DNA from: Lachnospiraceae bacterium
GTDB taxonomy: Bacteria; Bacillota; Clostridia; Lachnospirales; Lachnospiraceae
NCBI GenBank assembly: GCA_017624115.1
Contig: JAGANQ010000015.1
Location: 1-42,804 of the forward strand
Reading direction: 5' to 3'
DNA: 42,804 nucleotides
The stretch's first letter is position 1, and every line of letters starts with the position of its first letter. The position numbers and the translations under genes were made by a program. Of this stretch, positions 26,045-34,960 are shown piece by piece. Below the pieces are notes generated by a model that did not search any database, had not been told where the DNA came from, and saw nothing but the letters and a program-made list of their open reading frames with translations.

Positions 26045-29000
26045 TTGGGAAAGGTATTTTTTGATGTTTTTCCAACGCTGAAATTAAATCCGGAAGTAGC
26101 AGAGCTTTTAGCCGATGTCGAGGTGACAAAAATCACCACGAATAAGGAGAGAAGCTCTCTTCGCATTTATATTGACAGTAGGAGACTGATTCATAAAAAC
26201 AGCATTTATCATATGGAAAACAGTATTGCCAGCCAGTTGTTTCCAGGGGATGAAACGCAGATTAAGGTGGTGGAAAATTATCATCTTTCGGGGCAGTATA
26301 CACCGCAGAATCTGTTTGAGTCTTACAGGGACAGCATTCTTACGGAGCTTAAGAATTATAATGCTATTGAATATAGTCTGTTTAAAAAGGCAGAAACGGC
26401 ATTTGTTGAGGAATCGGTGCTGCAGCTGACGCTGGAGGACAGCATTATTGCGCGGGAAAGAGCAGAGGAGCTGCAGCGGATTCTGGAAAAAATCTTTGTG
26501 GAGCGCTGCGGCTTTCCTGTCGAGGTTCGTGTCCAGTTTAAAGAAATGAAGGAAAATAAGAAGCGCCTGCAGGATGAGCAGAGGATGAGGCTTGAGGTGG
26601 CAGAAATCCAGAAGCATGCCAATCTGTCAGGCGCTGAGTCTGCTGCATCGCAGGCTGCGCCGTCATCACCTCCAGAGGGACTTCCATGGTCGGCAGATGA
26701 CCTTGCTGCTGCTTATGGAGAAACAGCAGCGGAACCGAAGAAGGAACCGGAGAAAAAAGAAACACCGAAGAAGGAGCCGGATAAGAAATCATTTGAGAAA
26801 AAAGAAGGATTTGAAAGAAAACCGGGCTTCGAAAAGAAGTCTTATAAGAAGCCGGATAATCCTGATGTGCTTTACGGCAGGGACTTTGACGAGGAGCCTA
26901 CACCGATTGAGCAGATTCAGACTGAAATGGGTGAGCTGGTTATCCGTGGTAAGATTATTGCCTTTGATTCAAGGGAAATCCGCGGCGAGAAGACGATTCT
27001 TATGTTCGATGTCACTGACTTTACAGATACGATTACGGTCAAGATGTTTGCCAGAAATGAGCAGCTTCCCGATATTAAGCCGCATGTACAGCCGGGAGCG
27101 TTTATTCGCCTTAAAGGAGTGACAACGATTGACCGTTTTGACGGTGAGCTTACCATAGGTTCTGTCGTGGGAATCCGCAAGTGCAGTGATTTTACGGTTA
27201 AACGTATGGACACCGCAGTGACAAAGCGTGTGGAGCTTCACTGTCATACGAAAATGAGCGATATGGACGGTGTATCTGACGTTAAGGATATTATTAAGAG
27301 GGCGATGTCATGGGGACATTCTGCGATAGCTATTACTGACCATGGAAATGTCTCTGCATTCCCAGTGGCAAATCATGTGGTGGAGGGCGGTGATTTTAAG
27401 GTATTGTACGGCTGCGAGGGGTATCTTCTGGATGATTTGAAGGAGATTGTAGAAAATTCCGGAAATCAGAGTCTGAGAGACACGTATGTGGTATTTGATA
27501 TCGAGACAACCGGCTTTAGTCCGGTAAATAATCATATTATTGAAATCGGAGCAGTGAAGGTAGAAAACGGACAGATTACCGAGCGGTTCAGTGAATTTGT
27601 AAATCCGAGAGAGCCGATTCCTTTTGAAATAGAGAAGCTGACAGGCATCAATGATGACATGGTGCTTGAGGCCCCCGGCATTGAGGAGGTGCTGCCGCGG
27701 TTTCTGGAATTTTCTGAGGGCGCGGTTATGGTGGCACATAATGCGGGCTTTGATATGAGCTTTATCTATGCCAATGCCAGACTGCTCGACATTCCGCTTA
27801 AGAAGACAGTGGTGGATACTGTGGGACTTGCCAGAGTACTGCTGCCGGGCTTAAGCAAGTATAAGCTTGATGTGGTGGCAAAGGCGCTGAATATATCGCT
27901 CGAGAATCATCACCGTGCGGTGGATGATGCAGGAGCCACAGCGGAAATATTTGAAGCATTTATCAAAATGCTGGAGGAAAGAGACTGCCGCACGCTTGAC
28001 GATGTGAATGCATTGAGCGAGATGTCAATAGAATCGCTTAGGAAGCTTCCGTCGCATCATGTGATTCTGATAGCAAAGAATGATACAGGACGGATTAATC
28101 TGTATCGTCTTGTGTCAATGTCACATCTTTATTATTTTCATCGACAGCCAAGAATACCGAAGAGTATTCTGCAAAAGTACCGGGAAGGAATTATCATCGG
28201 CTCGGCGTGTGAGGCGGGAGAGCTGTATCAGGCGATTCTTCGGGGCGCCTTGGAGGAGGAGCTTGCAAGGCTCGTGAATTTTTATGATTATCTGGAGATT
28301 CAGCCGCTTGGAAATAATGCTTTCATGCTGCGGGGAGAAAATCCTGTGCTGCAGTCAAGGCAGGAGCTGATTGATATCAATAAGAAAATCGTGGCACTTG
28401 GGGAACAGTATCACAAGCCTGTAGTGGCAACCTGTGATGTGCATTTTCTTAATCCGGAGGATGAGGTGTACCGGAGGATTATCATGGCGGGCAAGGGCTT
28501 TAAGGATGCAGATGACCAGGCGCCGCTGTATCTGAGGACAACGGATGAGATGCTGGAGGAATTCGCTTATTTGGGACCGGAGAAGGCGGAGGAGGTTGTC
28601 ATCACCAACACGAACCGCATTGCTGATATGTGTGAGAAAATCTCACCGGTGCGGCCGGATAAATGTCCGCCGGTGATTGAGAATTCCGACCAGATTTTAC
28701 GAAATATCTGTTATCAGAAGGCTCATGCGATTTATGGAGAGAACCTGCCCGAGGTTGTTGTGGAGCGTCTGGAGCGTGAGTTAAATTCTATTATATCGAA
28801 TGGCTTTGCCGTTATGTATATCATTGCGCAGAAGCTGGTGTGGAAGTCAAATGAGGACGGCTACCTGGTAGGCTCCCGAGGCTCTGTAGGGTCATCCTTT
28901 GTTGCAACGATGTCAGGTATCACTGAGGTAAATCCCTTAAGTCCGCATTATTACTGTGCAAAATGCCATTACAGTGATTTTGATTCCGAAGAGGTGCGCG

Positions 29001-30562
29001 CCTTTTCCGGCGGTTCCGGCTGTGACATGCCGGATAAAATCTGCCCGAACTGCGGCGAGCTGCTGAGGAAGGAAGGGTTTGATATTCCGTTTGAGACATT
29101 CCTTGGATTTAAAGGAAATAAGGAGCCGGATATTGACTTAAATTTCTCAGGTGAATATCAGAGTAAGGCACATGATTATACGGAGGTTATCTTCGGCAAG
29201 GGGCAGACCTTCCGTGCCGGAACAATCGGTACGCTGGCGGATAAGACTGCCTATGGCTATGTGAAGAATTACTATGAAGAGCGCGGACAGAGAAAGCGGA
29301 AATGCGAGATTAACCGCATTGTACAGGGCTGTGTCGAGGTGCGCCGTACGACGGGACAGCATCCGGGCGGTATCATCGTACTGCCGTTAGGTGAGGAAAT
29401 CAATACCTTCACATCGGTGCAGCATCCGGCGAATGATATGACGACCAAGACAGTCACGACACATTTTGATTATCATTCGATTGACCATAACCTGTTAAAG
29501 CTGGATATTCTCGGACACGATGATCCGACGATGATTCGTATGCTGGAGGATTTGACGGGGCTGGATGCCAAGAAGATACCGCTTGACAGCAAAGAGGTTA
29601 TGTCGCTGTTTATGAATACCAGCGCGCTTGGCATCACACCGGAGGAAATCGGAGGCTGCCAGCTTGGCGCATTAGGCATCCCAGAGTTTGGTACCGATTT
29701 CGCCATGCAGATGGTTATTGATGCGAAGCCGACCTGCTTTGCCGACCTGATTCGTATCTCCGGTCTGTCCCACGGTACGGACGTGTGGCTGGGGAATGCG
29801 CAGACGCTGATTGAGGAGGGAAAGGCAACGATTTCCACGGCCATCTGTACCCGTGATGATATTATGATTTATCTGATTAACATGGGAATGGACAAGGAGC
29901 TGTCCTTTACGATTATGGAGAGTGTGCGTAAGGGTAAGGGACTGAAGCCAGAGTGGGAAAAGGAAATGACGGAACATGGTGTTCCAGACTGGTATATCTG
30001 GTCCTGCAAGAAGATTAAGTATATGTTCCCGAAGGCGCATGCAGCAGCCTACGTTATGATGGCATGGCGTATCGCATACTGCAAGGTGTTCTATCCGTTG
30101 GCTTATTATGCGGCATTTTTCAGTATCCGTGCGTCAGGCTTCTCCTATGAGCTGATGTGTATGGGAAGGGACAAGCTGGAGCATTATCTGGCTGATTATA
30201 AGAAGCGTCAGGATACGTTGTCTAATAAGGAGAAGGACAGTCTGCGTGATATGCGTATCGTTCAGGAAATGTATGCGAGAGGCTATGAATTTATGCCGTT
30301 GGATATCTACCGGGCAAAAGCGGCGCGCTTTCAGATTATTGACGGAAAGCTGATGCCGCCGCTCAATTCGATTGACGGGCTTGGCGATAAGGCGGCAATC
30401 CAGATTGTAGAGGCAGCAGCACAGGGTCCGTTTTTGTCAAAGGAGGACTTTATGATGCGCAGTAAGGCAGGTAAGACTGTCACGGATATGCTTAGTGACC
30501 TCGGTATACTGGCAGGGCTGCCGGAGTCAAATCAGCTGTCGTTGTTTGACTGGGCAGAGTAA
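26045..30562 (+). CDS. polC: DNA polymerase III alpha subunit, Gram-positive PolC type
   Basis: PolC is the main replicative polymerase of low-GC Gram-positives. The start is TTG with AGGAG 7 bases upstream; the product has 1505 residues (Bacillus 1437). Order of parts: N-terminal domains (1-200), a Lys/Glu/Pro-rich linker (about 225-280), an OB-fold (about 297-385), a PHP domain opening with VELHCHTKMSDMDG (about 397), an inserted DEDD proofreading exonuclease with VVFDIETTGF (about 482), the rest of PHP, a zinc-finger-like region with CAKC and CPNC pairs (about 974-1003), and the polymerase core with PDIDLNFSGE (about 1028). All catalytic motifs are present. The linker is longer than usual, which explains the length. 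Confidence 0.97.
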   Translation: MGKVFFDVFPTLKLNPEVAELLADVEVTKITTNKERSSLRIYIDSRRLIHKNSIYHMENSIASQLFPGDETQIKVVENYHLSGQYTPQNLFESYRDSILTELKNYNAIEYSLFKKAETAFVEESVLQLTLEDSIIARERAEELQRILEKIFVERCGFPVEVRVQFKEMKENKKRLQDEQRMRLEVAEIQKHANLSGAESAASQAAPSSPPEGLPWSADDLAAAYGETAAEPKKEPEKKETPKKEPDKKSFEKKEGFERKPGFEKKSYKKPDNPDVLYGRDFDEEPTPIEQIQTEMGELVIRGKIIAFDSREIRGEKTILMFDVTDFTDTITVKMFARNEQLPDIKPHVQPGAFIRLKGVTTIDRFDGELTIGSVVGIRKCSDFTVKRMDTAVTKRVELHCHTKMSDMDGVSDVKDIIKRAMSWGHSAIAITDHGNVSAFPVANHVVEGGDFKVLYGCEGYLLDDLKEIVENSGNQSLRDTYVVFDIETTGFSPVNNHIIEIGAVKVENGQITERFSEFVNPREPIPFEIEKLTGINDDMVLEAPGIEEVLPRFLEFSEGAVMVAHNAGFDMSFIYANARLLDIPLKKTVVDTVGLARVLLPGLSKYKLDVVAKALNISLENHHRAVDDAGATAEIFEAFIKMLEERDCRTLDDVNALSEMSIESLRKLPSHHVILIAKNDTGRINLYRLVSMSHLYYFHRQPRIPKSILQKYREGIIIGSACEAGELYQAILRGALEEELARLVNFYDYLEIQPLGNNAFMLRGENPVLQSRQELIDINKKIVALGEQYHKPVVATCDVHFLNPEDEVYRRIIMAGKGFKDADDQAPLYLRTTDEMLEEFAYLGPEKAEEVVITNTNRIADMCEKISPVRPDKCPPVIENSDQILRNICYQKAHAIYGENLPEVVVERLERELNSIISNGFAVMYIIAQKLVWKSNEDGYLVGSRGSVGSSFVATMSGITEVNPLSPHYYCAKCHYSDFDSEEVRAFSGGSGCDMPDKICPNCGELLRKEGFDIPFETFLGFKGNKEPDIDLNFSGEYQSKAHDYTEVIFGKGQTFRAGTIGTLADKTAYGYVKNYYEERGQRKRKCEINRIVQGCVEVRRTTGQHPGGIIVLPLGEEINTFTSVQHPANDMTTKTVTTHFDYHSIDHNLLKLDILGHDDPTMIRMLEDLTGLDAKKIPLDSKEVMSLFMNTSALGITPEEIGGCQLGALGIPEFGTDFAMQMVIDAKPTCFADLIRISGLSHGTDVWLGNAQTLIEEGKATISTAICTRDDIMIYLINMGMDKELSFTIMESVRKGKGLKPEWEKEMTEHGVPDWYIWSCKKIKYMFPKAHAAAYVMMAWRIAYCKVFYPLAYYAAFFSIRASGFSYELMCMGRDKLEHYLADYKKRQDTLSNKEKDSLRDMRIVQEMYARGYEFMPLDIYRAKAARFQIIDGKLMPPLNSIDGLGDKAAIQIVEAAAQGPFLSKEDFMMRSKAGKTVTDMLSDLGILAGLPESNQLSLFDWAE

Positions 30563-30578
30563 ACGGAAGGAAAATGAG

Positions 30579-30767
30579 ATGAAGAAATATACGATTGTGA
30601 AAATATATGAGCAGGACTTCGGATGCGAGGGGCTTCCGGCAGGGCAGAAGCGCATGGATGATGTGGTTCTGAGGGCGGATGATGGAAGTGAAGTGACAGT
30701 GCAGATACCAGATGATGAGCTGTACGCGAAAAATCTGAATGAAGGCGATGAATACTGGATGGAGTAG
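30579..30767 (+). CDS. Small acidic protein of unknown function
   Basis: This 62-residue acidic protein (start MKKYTIVKIYEQDF, end NEGDEYWME) sits 16 bases after polC and 9 bases before the HAD gene, with a GGAAGG site 8 bases before the ATG. It looks like a single small beta-rich domain; no motif I recognise. The same frame is open from 30495 but that part overlaps polC. Its position between two coupled genes and its codon use argue that it is real. Confidence 0.75.
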   Translation: MKKYTIVKIYEQDFGCEGLPAGQKRMDDVVLRADDGSEVTVQIPDDELYAKNLNEGDEYWME

Positions 30768-30776
30768 GAGATAAAT

Positions 30777-31427
30777 ATGATAAAAGCCGTAGTATTTGAT
30801 ATGGATGGAGTGATTTTTGATTCGGAAAAATGTGTACTGGAATGCTGGCGTGAGGTCGCAGACAGGCATAATATCCCGGATATTGAGGAAGCCTGCCGGG
30901 AATGTCTGGGTATCAATGCAGCTGCAACCAGAGAGCGTATGCTGAAACGATACGGAGAGGCTTTCCCTTATGATGAGTATAAAAAGGAGTCCTCTGCGCT
31001 GTTCCATGAGAAATATGACGATGGCAGGCTTCCGAAGAAGCCGGGCGTGCATGAGCTTTTGGAATATCTGAAACAGCAGAAGATAAAGATAGCGCTGGCT
31101 TCTTCTACACGGCAGGAGGTCGTGCTGCAGGAATTGAGAGACGGAGGACTGCTTAATTATTTTGATAAGGTGGTCTGTGGTGATATGGTGAAAAGGAGCA
31201 AGCCGGAGCCGGATATATTTCTCAAAGCGTGTGAGGAATTGCAGGTAAATCCGTCAGATGCGTATGCGGTGGAGGATTCCTATAACGGAATCCGGGCAGC
31301 TCATGCGGCTGGTATGAGACCGATTATGGTGCCGGACATGGCAGAGCCGACAGAGGAGATGGAGAGACTTTCAGAGGTGGTACTGCCGTCGCTTTTCGAG
31401 GTGAAACAGTATCTGCAGGAAAAATGA
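30777..31427 (+). CDS. HAD-superfamily hydrolase, beta-phosphoglucomutase-like
   Basis: This 216-residue cytoplasmic protein is probably a sugar-phosphate phosphatase or phosphomutase. The four HAD motifs are visible: FDMDGVIFDSE (aspartate nucleophile and acid at D8 and D10), LASST (about 103), KPEPDIF with the conserved lysine, and VEDSYNGIRAAHAAGM (about 163). A helical cap at about 15-80 is type C1, as in beta-phosphoglucomutase. Substrate cannot be inferred. It is part of the polC-downstream transcript that ends at the terminator near 31700. Confidence 0.88.
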   Translation: MIKAVVFDMDGVIFDSEKCVLECWREVADRHNIPDIEEACRECLGINAAATRERMLKRYGEAFPYDEYKKESSALFHEKYDDGRLPKKPGVHELLEYLKQQKIKIALASSTRQEVVLQELRDGGLLNYFDKVVCGDMVKRSKPEPDIFLKACEELQVNPSDAYAVEDSYNGIRAAHAAGMRPIMVPDMAEPTEEMERLSEVVLPSLFEVKQYLQEK

Positions 31428-31458
31428 TGATAAAAAAGGGAAAAAGAAGGAGAGCCGG

Positions 31459-31632
31459 GTGGAGATTGTGAAGGATTCTCACATCGGGCTGAATATAAAA
31501 ATCGATACCTCTATCTGTGCGGTGATGGATTATTTTGAGATATTTTTGAATCGAATGATTCTGTGCAGAAAGGCAGCAGAAAAACTGGAGACAGAATTCT
31601 GGCTGGTAATTAACGGCCAGAGAGTAATATAA
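31459..31632 (+). CDS. Putative small protein, 57 residues, unknown function
   Basis: A GTG at 31459 with GGAG six bases upstream opens a frame of 57 codons ending in TAA at 31630-31632. The product starts VEIVKDSHIGLNIKIDTS and has an amphipathic middle (AVMDYFEIFLNRMIL) with three cysteines or fewer. A GTG three codons later is an alternative start. It lies between the HAD gene and a strong terminator, which is where a last operon gene would be. No family recognised; it may also be a remnant. Confidence 0.45.
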   Translation: MEIVKDSHIGLNIKIDTSICAVMDYFEIFLNRMILCRKAAEKLETEFWLVINGQRVI

Positions 31633-31661
31633 AAATTTACGAATATTTGATTTATGACATT

Positions 31662-31706
31662 GGAATCTCTAAGCTTGTAAACATACAGCTTTCAGATTCC
31701 TTTTTT
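31662..31706 (+). terminator. Strong intrinsic terminator of the polC-HAD transcript
   Basis: GGAATCT (31662-31668) pairs with AGATTCC (31694-31700), an inner stem AAGCT...GTA pairs with TAC-AGCTT (31671-31691), and a six-T run follows (31701-31706). The two stems are separated by a CT/TC mismatch. This closes the housekeeping block. Confidence 0.8.
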
Positions 31707-31747
31707 GCGTTATAGGAAATTTCATCAATTTCCTATAACGTAAAAAA
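31701..31747. repeat. 21-bp long hairpin, probable dispersed intergenic repeat
   Basis: T6 at 31701-31706 pairs with A6 at 31742-31747, and a perfect 14-bp inverted repeat (31708-31721 with 31727-31740) lies inside, with one G-T pair between and a 5-base TCATC loop. The GC-rich tail after it (to about 31783, with CTCGAGGCTCCGAG) is also structured. It can act as a terminator in either direction. I suspect it is a repeat scattered through related genomes, which I cannot test here. Confidence 0.7.
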
Positions 31748-31879
31748 CGCTCCGCTAAGGATGCGCACTCGAGGCTCCGAGAAATATATGATTTATGTGG
31801 CATGCCTGACGGGCTGGGCGCATACCTTGGTAAAGGAAAGAATGCTTCTGGAAAAATCAAATGAAGGGAGAAAAGAGTG

Positions 31880-32770
31880 ATGGAAGGACGTGAATACAGA
31901 GCGGTTCGAATGGGTATCGACGTTGGTGGTACATATACAAAATGTGTTGCCATGGATAATCAAACCCATCAAATTATAGGGAAGAATCAGGTTAAGACAA
32001 CACATGATGATAAGAATGGTGTTGCTGCCGGCGTTGTAAAGAGCTTCCAGAATTGTATGCGCGAGTACAATATCGCACCGGAGGATATTGTATTCGTAGC
32101 ACATTCTACTACACAGGCGACAAATGCCTTTATTGAGGGGGACGTGGCGAGGGTAGGTGTAGTAGGTGTTGCAGGCGGCGGTCTGGAAGGCTTTCTCGCT
32201 AAGAGACAGCTTGCGTTAAAGGATATTGTTCTGGACGAGAAGGTTGGCAGAATGATAAAGGTATATAATACCTTTATTAAGAAAAAAATGCTGACAGAGG
32301 AGGTTATCAATCAGAACGTGGATGAGCTGTTGGCACAGGGCTCACAGGTAATCGTTGCTTCCATGGCATTCGGTGTTGACAGCATGAGCGAGGAGCAGAT
32401 GATTCATGACTGTGCAGAGAAGAAAAATATTCCTGTCACGATGGCTTCAGATATCACAAAGCTTTATGGGTTAACGCGTCGTACACGTACCGCAGCAATC
32501 AATGCGTCCATCCTTCCTAAGATGATGGCTACCGCGAATGCGACAGAGTCTTCTGTAAGAGAAGCAGGCGTTACAGTTCCGCTTATGATTATGCGGGGTG
32601 ACGGTGGTGTTATGGAGATAAATGAGATGCGTAAGCGCCCGATTCTGACAGCATTGTCAGGTCCGGCAGCATCCGTTATGGGTTCTCTTATGTATCTTCG
32701 CGCTTCAAATGCGATTTATTTCGAGGTGGGTGGAACTACAACGAATATTACTTACACTGCCAATGTTTAA
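31880..32770 (+). pseudogene. Hydantoinase/oxoprolinase-type N-terminal fragment (truncated)
   Basis: The 296 residues read as the N-terminal ASKHA-fold domain of the hydantoinase/oxoprolinase family, ATP-dependent enzymes that open or activate cyclic amides: MGIDVGGTYTKCVAM is the phosphate-1 loop, AHSTTQATNAFIEGDV follows, and the last recognisable motif is FEVGGTTTNI near 32747. There the family sequence should continue for several hundred residues, but after six unrelated residues the frame stops. The joining sequence leads directly into a different gene. The ATG at 31880 has AGGGAG upstream. The preserved frame suggests a recent event or an assembly join. Not functional as an enzyme as it stands. 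Confidence 0.8.
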
Positions 32771-33176
32771 TACATGTGCATCCTACGCATCTCCATTTTT
32801 CAAGGCTGTAATCGGTGGATTTATGCCTACAAATGAGTATGTAGTATGTATTTTATTCGCAGCATTATCTATCCTTGGATTCTTCCGTGGACCGCTTACC
32901 TTATACGGCTGTGGAGCTGCTACACTTGGTGTATTATCTAATGTAGCTAATTTCTCTGTACCATTCCTGTTCTGCGTATTTACAATTCCTGCAACTACAG
33001 TAAACGTGGGTTCCTGTATTACACAGTCGTGGATTGCATGGGGGCTTGCTTATACAAAGGTAGAGTCCAGAGATTACCTGAAGCTTTCTATTCCGTTTGC
33101 ATATATTACATCCATTCTTTTGTATATACTGACGGCACTTACCGTTACAGGCCTCGGACCGGAATGGTTTGCGTAG
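32763..33176 (+). pseudogene. C-terminal fragment of a polytopic membrane protein, probably a transporter
   Basis: An open frame overlapping the end of the hydantoinase fragment in another frame encodes 137 residues with four hydrophobic segments and ends WFA-stop. It includes FFRGPLTLYGCGAATLGVLS and PATTVNVGSCITQSWIAWGL, which look like the final helices and a substrate loop of a multi-pass carrier, possibly of the ion-transporter (CitMHS-like) type; that family call is weak. No ribosome binding site precedes the first ATG at 32763. The N-terminal part is missing, so this is the other side of the same junction. Confidence 0.7.
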
Positions 33177-33218
33177 TCATTGTAGGTATCAGGGGGCCTG
33201 CTGCATTTGGTATAGTCG

Positions 33219-33751
33219 TAAGTTTATCATAATTGCTATTACAGAAAGCAGGGAATGTGTATATTTTCAAATATAAGATTTGGGGAGATTGGCACGAAAT
33301 TTGAGGGTTTCTTACATCCGGTGTTTTAGAAAGCAAATTTTGTGTCTTTGATGCAACCGACAAGCCAGGGCAGATGTCCGCTCAGGGAAAGACAGACAAT
33401 CAAAGTTTCTAGCCGCTCTAGGGCAGACGTCTCACAAAATCGATATAAAAGCGCGTAAATGCGAACTCGCTCCTAACCATGGTTAATACGATAAGGTTGA
33501 GAGCTCAGACACACATTTACGCGCTTACGTTTTGCTCGTCGTCTGCCAAGAGCGGCACGAAACTTTTCTATCGTCTGTTCTTTCTCCTGACGGACAGCCG
33601 CCCTGGCTTGTTCGGTGCTTCGAAAGACACAAATTATAAAGGCTTTCTAAACCCCGGTGTTAGAAACACCAAATTTCGTGCTTTCTCCAAAGCTATATTT
33701 GAAAATATAGCAGATAAAACTAATTCCTATAATAGCAGCTATCATAACTTA
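33219..33751. repeat. About 530-bp quasi-palindrome (imperfect inverted repeat)
   Basis: The two halves mirror each other around position 33485. Matching blocks include 33260-33275 with 33694-33709 (16 bp, TATATTTGAAAATATA on the right), 33360-33371 with 33600-33611 (12 bp, GCCCTGGCTTGT), 33449-33461 with 33514-33526 (13 bp, CATTTACGCGCTT) and the ends 33219-33230 with 33740-33751. All pairs share the same centre within two bases, so the arms differ mainly by substitutions. A central AACCATGGTT lies at 33475-33484. An open frame at 33479-33754 is probably incidental. This fills the gap between the chimeric fragments and the XRE gene; no other gene is visible in it. Confidence 0.85.
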
Positions 33752-33788
33752 TAAATACTCAAAATGCGACAGCCTCTTTTTTAGGAAA

Positions 33789-34778
33789 CTATCTCTTCTC
33801 GCGTGCCTGCAGCACACCGCAGACTGTCATAAGAGCCGCAAACAATACACCCGCCACCGGCCATATAACCCAGCTTTTATCCCAACTGTCAGCACGAAAG
33901 CTGCACCCGAGATAAATCGCCACTGTCACAAGCCAGTATACAGTTGCTATCGCACCTGTCGGTATCTTACTTGTCTTTTTCTGTCTGCTGTAATCGCCCT
34001 CCTGCAGAAGCTTCTGCATACTTGCCCAGTTTATTCCGCCAATAATAAAGAAAATAACACCGATTCCTACAACCACAAGCGTCATGGAGAGACACAATAA
34101 TTCCGCAAATTCATGTCCTTCCACAAATGCACCGGCAAATAACGGTATCACTGCAGCAATGCACAGAACAGTACCCAGAACGTTATACCTGGTATAAGTT
34201 TCCCTGTACTGCTTCTGGCGCTCCTTCACCATGCCATTTACGCCATACTCTGTCTCAAACACTTCTTTCTCCAGATACTCAAACTGACTTGTCTTCATAC
34301 CACAGATAATAAAAACTGCAACTGCAGCCGCTATCATCAGCGCCAGCACAATCAGACCCACACCGGCGGCAAAATTTTCCGAAATTCCCAACAGATTTTC
34401 CTCACTTGCTCCCGCCAGCAGCAGCAACGATATCGGAGAAAGTATGCACAAAAATGTCGCCAATGCGATTTTTCCTGCCGTCCCCGCTTTCACAGCCAGA
34501 AATTCATTGGCTTCCTCCATTGTCACACGGCGCGGCTGCTCCTTTTCTGCCGGCATTTCTCCCGTATATTCAGCTTCCTCTATCTCATCCCTGAGAAGAT
34601 AATCTGTACTGACACCAAACGCCTGACTGAGCTGTAAAATCTTATTCAAATCAGGAACTGCCTGCGCGCCCTCCCATTTTGACACAGACTGCCTGCTCAC
34701 GCCTACCTTCTCTGCCAGTTCCTCCTGTGACCAGCCGTTCTTTTTTCTCAATGCAATAATCTTATCTGCTAATATCAT
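33789..34778 (-). CDS. XRE-family regulator fused to a membrane domain
   Basis: This 329-residue protein has an N-terminal helix-turn-helix of the XRE/HTH_3 type (about 1-65; GWSQEELAEKVGVSRQSVSK is the recognition region) and, after a charged linker with TMEEANEFLAVKAG, about six membrane helices in the C-terminal 220 residues (near 103, 137, 198, 227, 272 and 298). It is a one-component regulator held at the membrane, a type common in gut Clostridia; ligand and targets are unknown. AGGAGG precedes the ATG closely. It lies downstream of the GH2 gene on the same strand, but has its own promoter and leader. Confidence 0.88.
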   Translation of the reverse strand: MILADKIIALRKKNGWSQEELAEKVGVSRQSVSKWEGAQAVPDLNKILQLSQAFGVSTDYLLRDEIEEAEYTGEMPAEKEQPRRVTMEEANEFLAVKAGTAGKIALATFLCILSPISLLLLAGASEENLLGISENFAAGVGLIVLALMIAAAVAVFIICGMKTSQFEYLEKEVFETEYGVNGMVKERQKQYRETYTRYNVLGTVLCIAAVIPLFAGAFVEGHEFAELLCLSMTLVVVGIGVIFFIIGGINWASMQKLLQEGDYSRQKKTSKIPTGAIATVYWLVTVAIYLGCSFRADSWDKSWVIWPVAGVLFAALMTVCGVLQAREKR

Positions 34779-34823
34779 AGCTCCTCCTGTTCCGCCCCTC
34801 AGGCTTTAGAAATTCTTGCAGCT

Positions 34824-34853
34824 CCAGACGGATTTCTTTTTCACACCGTCTGG
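34824..34853 (-). promoter_or_regulatory. Leader hairpin of the XRE gene
   Basis: CCAGACGG (34824-34831) and CCGTCTGG (34846-34853) form a perfect 8-bp inverted repeat with a 14-base gap inside the predicted untranslated leader. A second small repeat AGGAT/ATCCT lies at 34868-34882. They could be an RNA hairpin or an operator for autoregulation. Confidence 0.5.
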
Positions 34854-34898
34854 TTAAGCTGGTTACAGGATACTAAATCCTGCAGTTGCACACTACCA

Positions 34899-34927
34899 AT
34901 TATACCTGTCAATTTGTCAACCGGCAA
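34899..34927 (-). promoter_or_regulatory. Promoter of the XRE gene
   Basis: On the minus strand a perfect TATAAT (34899-34904) stands 17 bases from TTGCCG (34922-34927). The spacer contains a 7-base-spaced direct repeat TTGACA-A-TTGACA, an operator-like arrangement. This predicts an mRNA leader of about 115 bases. Confidence 0.55.
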
Positions 34928-34960
34928 TTGCTATACTCATCCTGCAGCCGCTGCACGCCC

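Noticed and set aside
31669..31953. 94-residue minus-strand frame over the hairpin repeat
   Set aside because: It reads through the terminator hairpins and the start of the hydantoinase fragment; no binding site and no domain, so it is a shadow of the repeat.
33479..33754. 91-residue open frame in the right arm of the quasi-palindrome
   Set aside because: It has no ribosome binding site, no recognisable domain and is explained by the inverted-repeat sequence being free of stops in one frame.
33756..33782. Terminator for the XRE gene ending in CGACAGCCTCTTTTTT
   Set aside because: It looks like the right half of a + strand terminator, but the matching left arm is not present and the orientation is wrong for the minus-strand gene.
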